From: DATKMK01 sp035541895
GTDB taxonomy: Bacteria > Desulfobacterota > Binatia > HRBIN30 > JACQVA1
Direction: 5' to 3'
DNA length: 64,000 nt
Assembly (NCBI GenBank): GCA_035541895.1
Contig: DATKMK010000079.1
Coordinates: forward strand, 1 to 64,000
The first letter of the stretch is position 1, and the number at the start of each line of letters is the position of its first letter. Of this stretch, positions 8,021 through 15,930 are shown piece after piece. A model generated the notes under the pieces. The model saw only the letters and a list, made by a program, of their open reading frames with translations, was not told the origin of the DNA and made no database searches. The position numbers were made by a program, and so were the translations under genes.

Positions 8021-8959
8021 CTACTCCTGTTCGTGTGCCCCGCCGGCCGCCGCCGACGTTTCCGCCATGCAATCGCTGCTGCAGCCGTCGCCGCTCACGC
8101 GATTGCCGTCGTCGCATTCCTCCTGCACCTCGATCATGCCGTTGCCGCAGACCGGGTCGGGGCAGACGACGGCGTTTTGCACGGTCGTTGCGCCGGCCAG
8201 ACAGTCGGCGCGCGAGCTGATGTTGGTGAGCACCGCACCGGCGGAACGATGATACGCTGCCGCGAATTCCGTCGCCGAACACTGCGACGTCAATCGCTGC
8301 AGGAACCCACTGCGCGCCCGCGCGACGCGGGAGCCGGATTGCGTGAGCAACGCGACTTTCGCGTCGTAGCCCATCGGATACATCGCGATACGATTCAACG
8401 TTTCGCGACGGGAATCGAAGGCGAATCGCAGCACCGCGGTAGTCACCGCGGCGGTCGCCTCGACGCATCGTCTCGTGGTCGCATCCACGGTGCCGATGGC
8501 GTCTCCCTGCATCGCCGGCAAGTACACCGCGGATGCCGCCGCGGTCTCGGTCTGCCGGCAAAAGATATCAGCATCCGCGTAGGCGTTGATGTTCGGGCCG
8601 AAGCCGAGCGTGTTGTAATCGTCGGTCGTGCAGTACGCGTCGATCGCACCTGGTACCAAGTTGTGTGCGTCGTCGATACGCGACTCGGTCGCGTCTACAT
8701 CGCATGTGGCGCCCCGGAGTTGGGCGGCGAGGCAGTCGTTCCGCGCCGCCCACGTCACCAACGCGCAGCGGGCCGCAACGTAACCGATGGCGCGCGAGCA
8801 GCGAACGTTCTGGGCGGTAAAGAAAGACCCGCCCCAGAGCGCCAGCGGAATCGGTTGGATGTGTGCGCGCGCTGGCGGCGCCCAACCGCTCAGCAACAGC
8901 CACAGCGCGAGCCTGATCGCTCGCCGGCTGGACCGGCTTGATGAAATCGGCGATTGCAA
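8021..8959 (-). CDS. Secreted Cys-rich protein with DUF4215-type disulfide motif
   Basis: This is a 312-residue exported protein with a signal peptide to about residue 32 (ARAH). The central part has paired cysteines but no domain I recognise. The C-terminus carries CGNGMIEVQEECDDGNRVSGDGC, here split as CGNGMIEVQEEC and DDGNRVSGDGC, the DUF4215/Myxo-type disulfide repeat found on secreted proteins. The start is a TTG at 8959. It is accepted because GGAG lies about eight bases upstream and no ATG or GTG occurs before the signal peptide. The stop is three bases before mbnP, and the start is six bases after the thioredoxin stop, so it belongs to the same transcription unit. Its function is unknown; it is probably a cluster-specific periplasmic or surface protein. 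Confidence 0.75.
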   Translation of the reverse strand: MQSPISSSRSSRRAIRLALWLLLSGWAPPARAHIQPIPLALWGGSFFTAQNVRCSRAIGYVAARCALVTWAARNDCLAAQLRGATCDVDATESRIDDAHNLVPGAIDAYCTTDDYNTLGFGPNINAYADADIFCRQTETAAASAVYLPAMQGDAIGTVDATTRRCVEATAAVTTAVLRFAFDSRRETLNRIAMYPMGYDAKVALLTQSGSRVARARSGFLQRLTSQCSATEFAAAYHRSAGAVLTNISSRADCLAGATTVQNAVVCPDPVCGNGMIEVQEECDDGNRVSGDGCSSDCMAETSAAAGGAHEQE

Positions 8960-8965
8960 GCGCGA

Positions 8966-9523
8966 TCACTCCGTGTGGTAGGCGGCAACGCTTGCGCCGG
9001 TCTCGCTCTCGGCATGAAGCAGTTGATCGACCATCGCCTCCACCGTCTGGAGTCGATCGGCAGCATAGCCGGCTTCGGCGAGCCGCACGATACCGTCGCG
9101 ATCGACGAGGTACAGCGCCGGCATGCCGGCGGCACCGAAACGGGCCATCACGGCGCCGTCGGGATCGCGCAACAACGTCATGTGCCCCTGCGGGAGATGC
9201 TCGGCCAAGAAGTGCTCCGCCGGGGCGGCGGTCTTGTCGATGTTGATCGCCACGACCGTGAGCTCCGGATGCTTCTGGCTGATCGCGTTGATTGCCGGCA
9301 AGGTGAGCCGACAGGTTGCGCACCAACTGGCCCAGAAGTCGATGACCACGACACGGCCGCGGAGCTGGGCAAAGTCGAACGGACGCCCGCTCCAGTCCGA
9401 CACCGAAATCGCGGGCAGCTTCTCGCCCGATCGGACCTCACTCGCACGTACAGCTGTGCCGATCGGGACCAATACCATCACAAGCGCCGCGCCACCGAGC
9501 ACGCGACGCAACCTGTCGACCAT
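8966..9523 (-). CDS. TlpA-like periplasmic thioredoxin
   Basis: This is a 185-residue thioredoxin-fold protein with a signal peptide or anchor (about 8-27). The core reads PAISVSDWSGRPFDFAQLRG, then VVIDFWASW, with active site W67-C68-A-T-C71. A GMPALYLVDRDG segment supplies the cis-proline loop, and the fold ends in a C-terminal helix. TlpA/ResA-type proteins reduce exported cysteines or CcmH-type haem-ligation substrates and can reduce copper-site cysteines. Here it precedes a Cys-rich protein and the haem enzyme MbnH, so reducing CxxCH or four-Cys sites is a reasonable inference. The start at 9523 is fixed by an almost perfect GGAGGTGA site; a longer in-frame reading would include the ribosome site. 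Confidence 0.9.
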   Translation of the reverse strand: MVDRLRRVLGGAALVMVLVPIGTAVRASEVRSGEKLPAISVSDWSGRPFDFAQLRGRVVVIDFWASWCATCRLTLPAINAISQKHPELTVVAINIDKTAAPAEHFLAEHLPQGHMTLLRDPDGAVMARFGAAGMPALYLVDRDGIVRLAEAGYAADRLQTVEAMVDQLLHAESETGASVAAYHTE

Positions 9524-9582
9524 AGAACCTTCACCTCCCGTCGGAACGGAACGAACGTCTCGTCCGAGTCCAACGGAGAACA

Positions 9583-9606
9583 CCCGGCACGCAGGCGCGC
9601 GCCGGG
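9583..9606 (-). terminator. GC-rich hairpin between small Cys/His gene and thioredoxin gene
   Basis: The arms at 9583-9590 and 9599-9606 form an 8-bp GC-rich stem (one G-T pair) with an 8-nt loop, 39 nt after the upstream stop and before the thioredoxin ribosome site. The leftward flank has only scattered T residues, so termination would be partial. Hairpins in equivalent places at 1967 and 3263 suggest deliberate segmental control of this operon. Confidence 0.4.
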
Positions 9607-9645
9607 CTCTTGCTAAAACCGACTCAATCTAACGACGAAGAGGCG

Positions 9646-10026
9646 TCAGGCGATGACAATTGGTGGCGGGGGATCCGGCGGCTCGGCGACTCGCGTGTGC
9701 GCGGGTATCAGGGGTTGGGCGAACTCGGTCGACACCGAGACGTACGCAACCACGATCGGCTGCGGCAAGGTGCCGCGGGCGAGCATCGCGGTCGGTTGCG
9801 GGTTACCGTGGCTGCAGCCCGGGATCGATATGCCGGCGAGCCGTCCACACTGACCCTGGTGCGCATGGGTACCAACGGCGTCGTGACAGTGCCGGGTTGA
9901 CTTCAGATGCATCGGACACTGCGGCGGACAATGCGTACAAACCTTGCCGATCAGTCCGGCGAACGGCCCACCCGTCAGCGCCACGGCGAGGGCGACCACG
10001 CACGCTCTGATCGCGATTCGCTGCAT
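9646..10026 (-). CDS. Small exported Cys/His-rich protein (putative metal binding), copy B
   Basis: This is a 126-residue protein with a hydrophobic export or anchor segment (5-28), then C30-T-H-C33-P-P-Q-C37-P-M-H40, HCHDAVGTHAH (46-56), C60, PGCSH (69-73) and a Pro-rich C-terminus ending PPPPIVIA. It is a distant paralogue of the gene at 3380-3775, with the same order of Cys/His clusters. CPxxCPMH-type proteins are seen beside copper genes in other bacteria, but the family has no established function that I can name. The start at 10026 has only a weak GAGA upstream. It lies 78 bp downstream of the copper monooxygenase homologue and is probably cotranscribed with it. Confidence 0.7.
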   Translation of the reverse strand: MQRIAIRACVVALAVALTGGPFAGLIGKVCTHCPPQCPMHLKSTRHCHDAVGTHAHQGQCGRLAGISIPGCSHGNPQPTAMLARGTLPQPIVVAYVSVSTEFAQPLIPAHTRVAEPPDPPPPIVIA

Positions 10027-10104
10027 GAGTATCTCGTGTCTACCGGGCGCACACGTGTCTGTCAAAACACGGGGCCGTGGCAAACCGTCGCAGCCGCGTC
10101 CTGG

Positions 10105-12141
10105 TTACGGCCCCGCGTGCTGCGCGTGCATCGCGTGGGCGCCATGTGACGACGCACAGCCCACCTGCGGCGGTACTGAAACCTCAGTTGACAGCGACCG
10201 GCTGGCCGCCGCGCCGCCGCTCGCCGATCCCGAGCCGCTGTTGTCGATGTAGTACGACCCAATCAGGATGAACATCTCGTTCTCGGTGCTCTCGCCGCCG
10301 GTGATGCGACAAGCATCGCACAAACCATCTCCGGCTCCCGGTGACGAATCGCAGGTACTGTTGTCGTCCGAGCCGTTGCAGGCGGCACCGATGTTGCCTG
10401 CCGCGCACGCGATCGGCGAGCACACGCCGAAGCCCGACACCTGCGCGCTGTACGGAACGCGCGAGGCACGCGTCACCGCCACCGGATCGGGGGAGCCGTC
10501 CAACGCCACACCGTTGTTGTACAGCGAGCAGTATTTCAGCGTGCGCTGAGCCTTGTCCGCCGAATCGAAGAGCAATGGCGGATCGTACTCCCGCGTCACC
10601 GGATCGTTGTAGATGAAGTTCTCGTACAGCAAGGTGCCGTCGGGCCCGTTCACGGTGAAGTGCTTCCCGTGCTTATGCGTATGCGACGACAGCTCAAAGA
10701 GTCGCGCACCCTGCGGGAGGACGAAGTTGTTGCAGAGATTCTGCGTGGTGTACGGCAGCGCGTTCGCCGAGAAGATCTTCGACGTATCGAAAATACCCTG
10801 CACCGGGAATCGCTGATCGTTGGAGAAGTAGTAGTTCAGCCGCGCGTGCAGCGTGGCGTTCTGGTTGGTCAAATTGAAGGCGTGCGAGTTCCAGTAGAAG
10901 ATACCCTTCATCGGGAATTGGCCGAAAACCCCTGGGGCGTACGTGTCGGAAGCCTGCGCCTTCTGGGCGCCACCGACTGCGTAGAAGCTCTGCAACCCGG
11001 AGCCGGGGCCGAAGCCGATGCAGGCAAACGACGACTTCATCTCGCTGGTGCAGAAGCCGCTGCCGCACGACTGCAGGTCGGTTGGCTCGCACGCTTGCCC
11101 GTCCTTTTCGCCGCCTTTGCACGTCCAGGCACCGAACGACGGATCATGGACGTCATCCGCGGAGCCGACGTAGCGATTGAGGATCAGGTGGTGGCTGAAC
11201 GGATCTTGGCGCAACTCTTGTGAGAAAAAGCGGAACATGGTTCCGCTGGGGTCACGATACGCCTCCGGCACTTGAGCAGTGATGTCGTAGTAGGTGGCGA
11301 AGCAGATCTCGTGCTCGCTGTGCGGTTCGAGCGTCCATGTCGGCATGACGAACTGCACGCCGGCACCCGTGGCGGGTGGATCGAGCGGCTGAATCGTGAT
11401 CGGCTCCGGCGCCGGCAGACAGGCGTCGAGCAGTGTGTCCGTACCCGGAACCGTCCCGGTTTTCGGTGCCCCACTGTAGATCCACAACCGCAGCGCTTCG
11501 AGCGCATCGGCACTGATCGGCGGCAAGCCGCTTGGCATCGGCGCCCCGGGGATCGTCACGTCAACCGGGAGCTTGCTGGGCGCGGTCGCGAGCGCCAACT
11601 TCAGCCATAGTAAACTGTGCGCGTCGTCGCCGACTTGCACGCGCTTCAGCGTGCTTTGCGAGGAGGTGACGCCGACAAGGTTGTCGTACGCAACATCCGG
11701 GGACAGATCGAGCCCGCCTTGCGGGTTGGTGTGGGTCCCATGACAGACCTGGTTGAGGCAACCGCCCTGCTCGAAGACCACCTTCTGAATCGCTTGGAAC
11801 GTGCTGTTGAATGGCACCGTCGCCGCAGAGCAGCCGGAGGGCGTGGGCGTCGGCGCCGGCATGCAACCCGACAGCGCCGCGTTGACGGCCATGACCATTT
11901 CGTCGACCGTGACCTTGTTATCCTGGTTGAAATCCGCCGAGGGGCAGGCGGTCGGGTCCATATTACCAAGGGCGATATTCACCACCATCACCAACTCATC
12001 GACGCTCACCATCCCGTTGCCGTCGCAGTCGCCAACGCACGGGGGCAATTGTGCGTGGCTGGTCCGAGATAGCAGGAGGGCGAGAGCCAGCAACACCAGG
12101 CCACCCGTCTTTCGTGCGTGTTGGTAGATGATCGACATCAT
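10105..12141 (-). CDS. PHM-like type II copper monooxygenase homologue with EF-hand and CX4CH modules
   Basis: This is a 678-residue secreted protein with a signal peptide to about residue 30. Domains in order: two EF-hand/dockerin-like repeats (35-93); a cytochrome-like module with C128-LNQV-C133-H134 and PMPSGLPPIS (104-226); then a long domain with peptidylglycine/dopamine monooxygenase (PHM/DBM) copper ligands. These are H317-H318 (FSHHLIL), H420 (WNSHAFN), H487-T-H489 (SSHTHKHG) and M623 (ENEMFILIG). They match the CuH pair plus third His and the CuM HxH plus Met by order and context. The C-terminus has a disulfide-rich insert and a His-containing tail. It may oxidise an organic C-H bond or serve copper chemistry; the substrate is unknown. 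The start at 12141 is chosen for AAGGGGG six bases upstream. It is probably first in the leftward operon. Confidence 0.82.
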   Translation of the reverse strand: MMSIIYQHARKTGGLVLLALALLLSRTSHAQLPPCVGDCDGNGMVSVDELVMVVNIALGNMDPTACPSADFNQDNKVTVDEMVMAVNAALSGCMPAPTPTPSGCSAATVPFNSTFQAIQKVVFEQGGCLNQVCHGTHTNPQGGLDLSPDVAYDNLVGVTSSQSTLKRVQVGDDAHSLLWLKLALATAPSKLPVDVTIPGAPMPSGLPPISADALEALRLWIYSGAPKTGTVPGTDTLLDACLPAPEPITIQPLDPPATGAGVQFVMPTWTLEPHSEHEICFATYYDITAQVPEAYRDPSGTMFRFFSQELRQDPFSHHLILNRYVGSADDVHDPSFGAWTCKGGEKDGQACEPTDLQSCGSGFCTSEMKSSFACIGFGPGSGLQSFYAVGGAQKAQASDTYAPGVFGQFPMKGIFYWNSHAFNLTNQNATLHARLNYYFSNDQRFPVQGIFDTSKIFSANALPYTTQNLCNNFVLPQGARLFELSSHTHKHGKHFTVNGPDGTLLYENFIYNDPVTREYDPPLLFDSADKAQRTLKYCSLYNNGVALDGSPDPVAVTRASRVPYSAQVSGFGVCSPIACAAGNIGAACNGSDDNSTCDSSPGAGDGLCDACRITGGESTENEMFILIGSYYIDNSGSGSASGGAAASRSLSTEVSVPPQVGCASSHGAHAMHAQHAGP

Positions 12142-12406
12142 TTGACGCCCCCTTGCTCGCAACGCAATCACGGACCGCTCAACCGCCTCGAAGCGATGCG
12201 CGAGAATTTCACACTGTTTTCGTGCCGCCTACACTACACAAGGCGCTCGCCTGAGCCAAGTCCATATCGTCAATCGACCGTCCGGCCGGGTCAACGGGCT
12301 GATTGGATGTCTCAACGGCACACCCTTGGTGCCCGGTCCGGCATGTCAACCATACCGGTTGGTTGCAGGTGTGCTATGAGCCACTAGGGCTTGGAGAGGT
12401 CATACG
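12142..12406. promoter_or_regulatory. Divergent intergenic region of the copper-type cluster
   Basis: These 265 bp separate the leftward copper monooxygenase gene from the rightward YtkA-like gene, so promoters for both transcription units should lie here. The stretch 12190-12260 is less GC-rich. I see short palindromic pieces (for example around 12325-12345, CACCCTTGGTG) but no binding site I can assign to a named regulator. No coding sequence is convincing. Confidence 0.5.
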
Positions 12407-12835
12407 GTGGGACGGCGGCATCGAGCGGCTAGCAGCGTCATCCCGCTATCGGTGGTTCTGGTCTTGTCAGCGCTCGGGACGGCACGGGCCGGCTCCGACG
12501 GAACGGGGCAGCCAACGAGTTGGGGGAGCTTTTACGTCAGTTACGAATCGACCCCGGAACCGATCCCGTTCAACGAGGTATTCAATCTGATCGTGACGGT
12601 GCGCGACGGGACCGATCGCAGCAAGCCGATCGGCGACTGCTCGATCGACGTCATCGCGACCATGCCGGCGCATCATCACGGGATGAACCTGCGTCCACGG
12701 GTGACGTCGCTCGGCGACGGACGCTTTCGCGTCGACGGGATGCTGTTGCACATGCCGGGGCGGTGGCAGATCCAAATCGACGTGAACCGCCACACGGTGA
12801 CCGAACGAGCGGTGTTCGACGTGCCGGTGAGATGA
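12407..12835 (+). CDS. Exported YtkA/FixH-like protein
   Basis: This is a 142-residue exported protein with a signal peptide to about 28. A single beta-sandwich follows, with the YtkA/FixH-like pattern: FNLIVTVRDG, DVIATMPAHHHGM (H89-H90-H91, M93), a GDGRFRVDGMLLHMPGRW turn, and a final strand. The MPAHHHGM and HMPG motifs are typical of YtkA-like domains, which occur in copper and cytochrome oxidase assembly settings and could bind Cu. The GTG start at 12407 has GGAGAGG seven bases upstream. Its stop overlaps the next start (ATGA), coupling it to the di-haem peroxidase-NHL protein. Transcription diverges from the MbnP/MbnH operon. Confidence 0.85.
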   Translation: MGRRHRAASSVIPLSVVLVLSALGTARAGSDGTGQPTSWGSFYVSYESTPEPIPFNEVFNLIVTVRDGTDRSKPIGDCSIDVIATMPAHHHGMNLRPRVTSLGDGRFRVDGMLLHMPGRWQIQIDVNRHTVTERAVFDVPVR

Positions 12836-15099
12836 AGTCGGCGTTGCTCACCCTCGCGCTCGTCCTCGCGACCGTCGGTGTCGCGACGGCGCGCGACACA
12901 CGGCTGTTCTCGGTTGAAGAGATCGAACTGATCTCACACCTCTCGCCGCTCCCGCCGCCTCCGGCGGACCCTACCAACGCGCTCGCCGAGGATCCCGCCG
13001 CCGCGCGACTCGGCCAGTATCTGTTCTTTGATCCGCGACTCTCCGGTTCCGGCACGATCGCGTGTGCGAGCTGTCATAGTCCACGACGCGGATGGAGCGA
13101 CGGGCAGCCGCTCGGTCACGGGATCGGCCGCACCCGCCGGCACACCGCGACACTCTGGAACGCGGCGTACAACCGCTGGTTCTTTTGGGATGGGCACGCC
13201 GACTCGCTGTGGTCGCAAGCGCTGGGACCGTTGGAGGACCCCAATGAGCACGGCGGCAGCCGGCTGCAGTACGCGCACCTGATCTACAGCACTCCCGACC
13301 TGCGCGGCGTGTACGAATCGCTCTTCGGACCACTGCCGCCGATGACCGAGCGCGCGCGCTTCCCGTTGGTCGGCCGTCCGGTGCCGACGAGCCCCGCCGA
13401 TCCAAGCCAACAGGCGTGGGCGTCGATGCAGCCGGCGGATCAAGACGCGATCAATCGCGTGTTCGCTAACCTCGGCAAGGCGATCGCGGCGTACGAACGC
13501 CGCCTGATCAGTCGGGGAGCGCCGTTCGATCGGTTCGTCGAAGGCATCAAGGAAAAGAACCCGGACAAATTGCGCGCGCTCTCGATCGCCGCGCAACGTG
13601 GACTCAGGCTGTTCATCGGCAAGGCGAACTGCGCGAGCTGTCATGCCGGTCCGAACTTGAGCGACGGAGAGTTTCACGACATCGGACTGCCGCCGCGCCG
13701 CGATGTCCGTGTTGATACCGGCCGCCTCGGCGGCGTCGAGCGGTTGCTCAGCGACCCCTTCAACTCGCTCGGAATCTACAGCGACAACCCCGCGGATGCC
13801 GCGTCGCGACCGACGAGCTTCTTGGTCCGCCAGCCGCACCAACGCGGTCAGTTCAAGACACCGACCCTGCGCAACGTCGCCGACACGGCGCCGTACATGC
13901 ACGACGGTCGCTTTGCGACGCTCGACGACGTGGTGCGCTTCTATTCCACGCGCGAGGGGGCCGCTCCGATCCCGCACGACGGCGAGACGATTCTCAAACC
14001 GCTGCACCTGAGCGCGGCCGAAGCCGGTGATCTCATCGCATTCTTGCACGCCTTGACCGGGGCTCCGATCTCCCCCGATCTCACCAAGCAGCCGGCGTCA
14101 CCGCGGCTGACGAATGCACCACCGCGCATGAGAGCCGCGCTGGCGGCTACGTCCGTGGTCAGCCCGCCGCCTTCGGCTCAGCCGACACAGGCAGCCGAAC
14201 CGGCGCTCGCGAGCCGCACGGATTCGTCGCTGCCCACTGTCGAGTATCGCTCGGATTGCAAGGCTGCGGTCGGCGACGGCTTGCTGGCCGTCACCAAGCC
14301 GAAAACCGGCCAGGTGATGGTCTTCAACCTGCGCGCTGATGCGCCGCACCTGCTCGCGACCGTTCCGTTCACACTCGCGGGCGGGGTGGCGATCGACGGA
14401 CCACGCCATCGTTTGTACGTCAGCGACGCGTTGAACCACCGGATTCATGTTTTCGGTTTGCCGCAACGCGACGCGGATTCGATGGACGTGCCGTTCCTGC
14501 GGGCAGTCGGACGGCGCGGCAGAGCGCCGGGTGAGTTCGACGAACCGGGCGCTCTGGCGGTCGATCACGACGGCAACCTCTATGTCGCCGATTTCCTCAA
14601 CGCGCGCATCCAGATGTTCGCGCCCGACTTGCACCTGCTTCGGCAGTGGGGAGAGCCGGGTACGCAACCCGGTCAGCTCAATGGGCCCATGAGCATCGCC
14701 GTCGACAGCCGGAATGCAATCTACATCGTCGACAGCTTCAACTACCGAGTGCAGGTTTTCACCGCCGAAGGCCAATTTCTGCGCACCTGGGGCGCGCGGT
14801 GGGGCGACGCGCAGGCCGCGGGCGCCGGCGTTTTTTTGTTTCCCTTTGCGGTCGCCGTCGATACCGGCGGGGTATTCGTCACCGATTCGAGCCGTCATCT
14901 CGTGCTGCGGTTTGATGAAGCCGGGCGACTCGTCCAGTCGTTGAGCCGTCAAGGTCACGCGCCCGGTGAGTTGTACAAGCCGAAGGCGATCGTAGTCGAC
15001 GAGCGTGGCCGCCTCATCGTCGTCGATCATGGCGACAACCGGGCTCAGATCTTCACGCCCGGCGGCGACTACGTCGGGACGTTCTTCGTTCACCAATGA
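12832..15099 (+). CDS. Di-haem cytochrome c peroxidase/MauG-type enzyme fused to an NHL beta-propeller
   Basis: This is a 755-residue exported protein with a signal peptide of about 20 residues. The N-terminal half is a bacterial di-haem peroxidase/MauG-type enzyme: ARLGQYLFFDPRLSG, haem motifs C78-ASC-H82 and C267-ASC-H271, and FKTPTLRNVAD...APYMHDGRF (341-361). After a Pro/Ala linker (411-430) comes an NHL-type six-bladed propeller (about 440-755), with repeats such as DEPGALAVDHDGNLYVAD and NGPMSIAVDSRNAIYIVDS. NHL domains usually bind proteins or ligands, so the propeller may dock a substrate protein. It is translationally coupled to the YtkA-like gene by ATGA overlap. The fusion is unusual; a typical family member stops at about residue 410. 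Confidence 0.9.
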   Translation: MKSALLTLALVLATVGVATARDTRLFSVEEIELISHLSPLPPPPADPTNALAEDPAAARLGQYLFFDPRLSGSGTIACASCHSPRRGWSDGQPLGHGIGRTRRHTATLWNAAYNRWFFWDGHADSLWSQALGPLEDPNEHGGSRLQYAHLIYSTPDLRGVYESLFGPLPPMTERARFPLVGRPVPTSPADPSQQAWASMQPADQDAINRVFANLGKAIAAYERRLISRGAPFDRFVEGIKEKNPDKLRALSIAAQRGLRLFIGKANCASCHAGPNLSDGEFHDIGLPPRRDVRVDTGRLGGVERLLSDPFNSLGIYSDNPADAASRPTSFLVRQPHQRGQFKTPTLRNVADTAPYMHDGRFATLDDVVRFYSTREGAAPIPHDGETILKPLHLSAAEAGDLIAFLHALTGAPISPDLTKQPASPRLTNAPPRMRAALAATSVVSPPPSAQPTQAAEPALASRTDSSLPTVEYRSDCKAAVGDGLLAVTKPKTGQVMVFNLRADAPHLLATVPFTLAGGVAIDGPRHRLYVSDALNHRIHVFGLPQRDADSMDVPFLRAVGRRGRAPGEFDEPGALAVDHDGNLYVADFLNARIQMFAPDLHLLRQWGEPGTQPGQLNGPMSIAVDSRNAIYIVDSFNYRVQVFTAEGQFLRTWGARWGDAQAAGAGVFLFPFAVAVDTGGVFVTDSSRHLVLRFDEAGRLVQSLSRQGHAPGELYKPKAIVVDERGRLIVVDHGDNRAQIFTPGGDYVGTFFVHQ

Positions 15100-15113
15100 A
15101 AGCCAGGCGCGTT

Positions 15114-15824
15114 CTACGCAAGAAAGCCGCGCGCGAACCCGATCTCATACGCCATGAACAGACCCATGCCGAGACTGAACAACGCCGCGAGGGCTTGCAC
15201 GGCGAGATGCGTGCGGGTGAATCCGACGGCCGAGAGCCGCGCCGGCAGACTGACCAGGACGCTCATTCCCACCATGCCGCCGATCGAACCAATGCCGAAC
15301 ACGGCGACGTAGAGAAGTCCGACGACCGGCGAGGGGATCGTCGAGAGCACCAACAACATCAGCGCCGCACTGCCGGCGAGCCCGTGGACCATGCCGATCA
15401 AGAGCGGACGCACGCCGATCGTATGGTGATCGTGGGTGGCGTGCGGCGCGTGCGTATGCGGGTGCACATGCACATGGGCGCGGTCGCCGTGTGCATGCAC
15501 ATGTACGTGTCCGCCGTGCGCCAGTGTGCGCAGCGCGTGTGCGCCCAGGCCGATCAACATCAGCGCCACGCCGAACTCCAGCCCGAGCGCGACGCGCTCA
15601 CCGATTTCAACGTGACAGAAGATGACGGCAATGCCCGCGATCAGGAGCGCCGCCGTGTGTCCGAGCCCCCACAACGCCCCGATCATCGACGAGCCGGCCA
15701 CGCTGCGCCGCTCGCTCGCGATCGTCGAGATCGCAGCCAAGTGATCGGCATCGAGCGCGTGCTTGATCCCGAACACCAAGGCGCCGGCCAGTGTCACGAC
15801 GGTCGAGAGCAGATCGCTCACCAT
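15114..15824 (-). CDS. NiCoT/UreH-like metal transporter with His-rich loop
   Basis: This is an inner-membrane protein of about 236 residues with six or seven transmembrane helices. Helix I contains K-H22-A-L-D25-A-D27-H28-L, the nickel/cobalt transporter signature (HAxDADH), and GMVHGLAGSAALMLL marks a later conserved helix. Between them is a long His-rich cytoplasmic or periplasmic loop with HVHVHAHGD-like and HPHTHAPH-like runs. NiCoT and UreH-like proteins move Ni2+ or Co2+; relatives next to copper genes may act on copper. It converges with the peroxidase-NHL gene (14 bp gap). The ATG at 15824 is preferred (AAGG eight bases upstream); a start at 15860-15863 is possible. Confidence 0.85.
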   Translation of the reverse strand: MVSDLLSTVVTLAGALVFGIKHALDADHLAAISTIASERRSVAGSSMIGALWGLGHTAALLIAGIAVIFCHVEIGERVALGLEFGVALMLIGLGAHALRTLAHGGHVHVHAHGDRAHVHVHPHTHAPHATHDHHTIGVRPLLIGMVHGLAGSAALMLLVLSTIPSPVVGLLYVAVFGIGSIGGMVGMSVLVSLPARLSAVGFTRTHLAVQALAALFSLGMGLFMAYEIGFARGFLA

Positions 15825-15868
15825 GTGAAGAACCTTCGATGCACGGTCACTCGAGTGCATCACATACC

Positions 15869-15930
15869 GGTTGTCTCCTTGCCCGCGACAACCAGGGTTG
15901 CGCTATCAGGTGTAACCGGGCGAGACAACC
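15869..15930. promoter_or_regulatory. Inverted repeat upstream of the NiCoT-like gene
   Basis: Nine-base arms GGTTGTCTC (15869-15877) and GAGACAACC (15922-15930) are perfect inverted repeats separated by 44 bases. A further GACAACC (15887-15893) and GGGTTG (15895-15900) lie between. The array sits between the divergent transporter and DoxX-like genes. It could be an operator with repeated half sites or a structured leader RNA. It does not match a cobalamin or NiCo riboswitch that I know. Confidence 0.35.
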
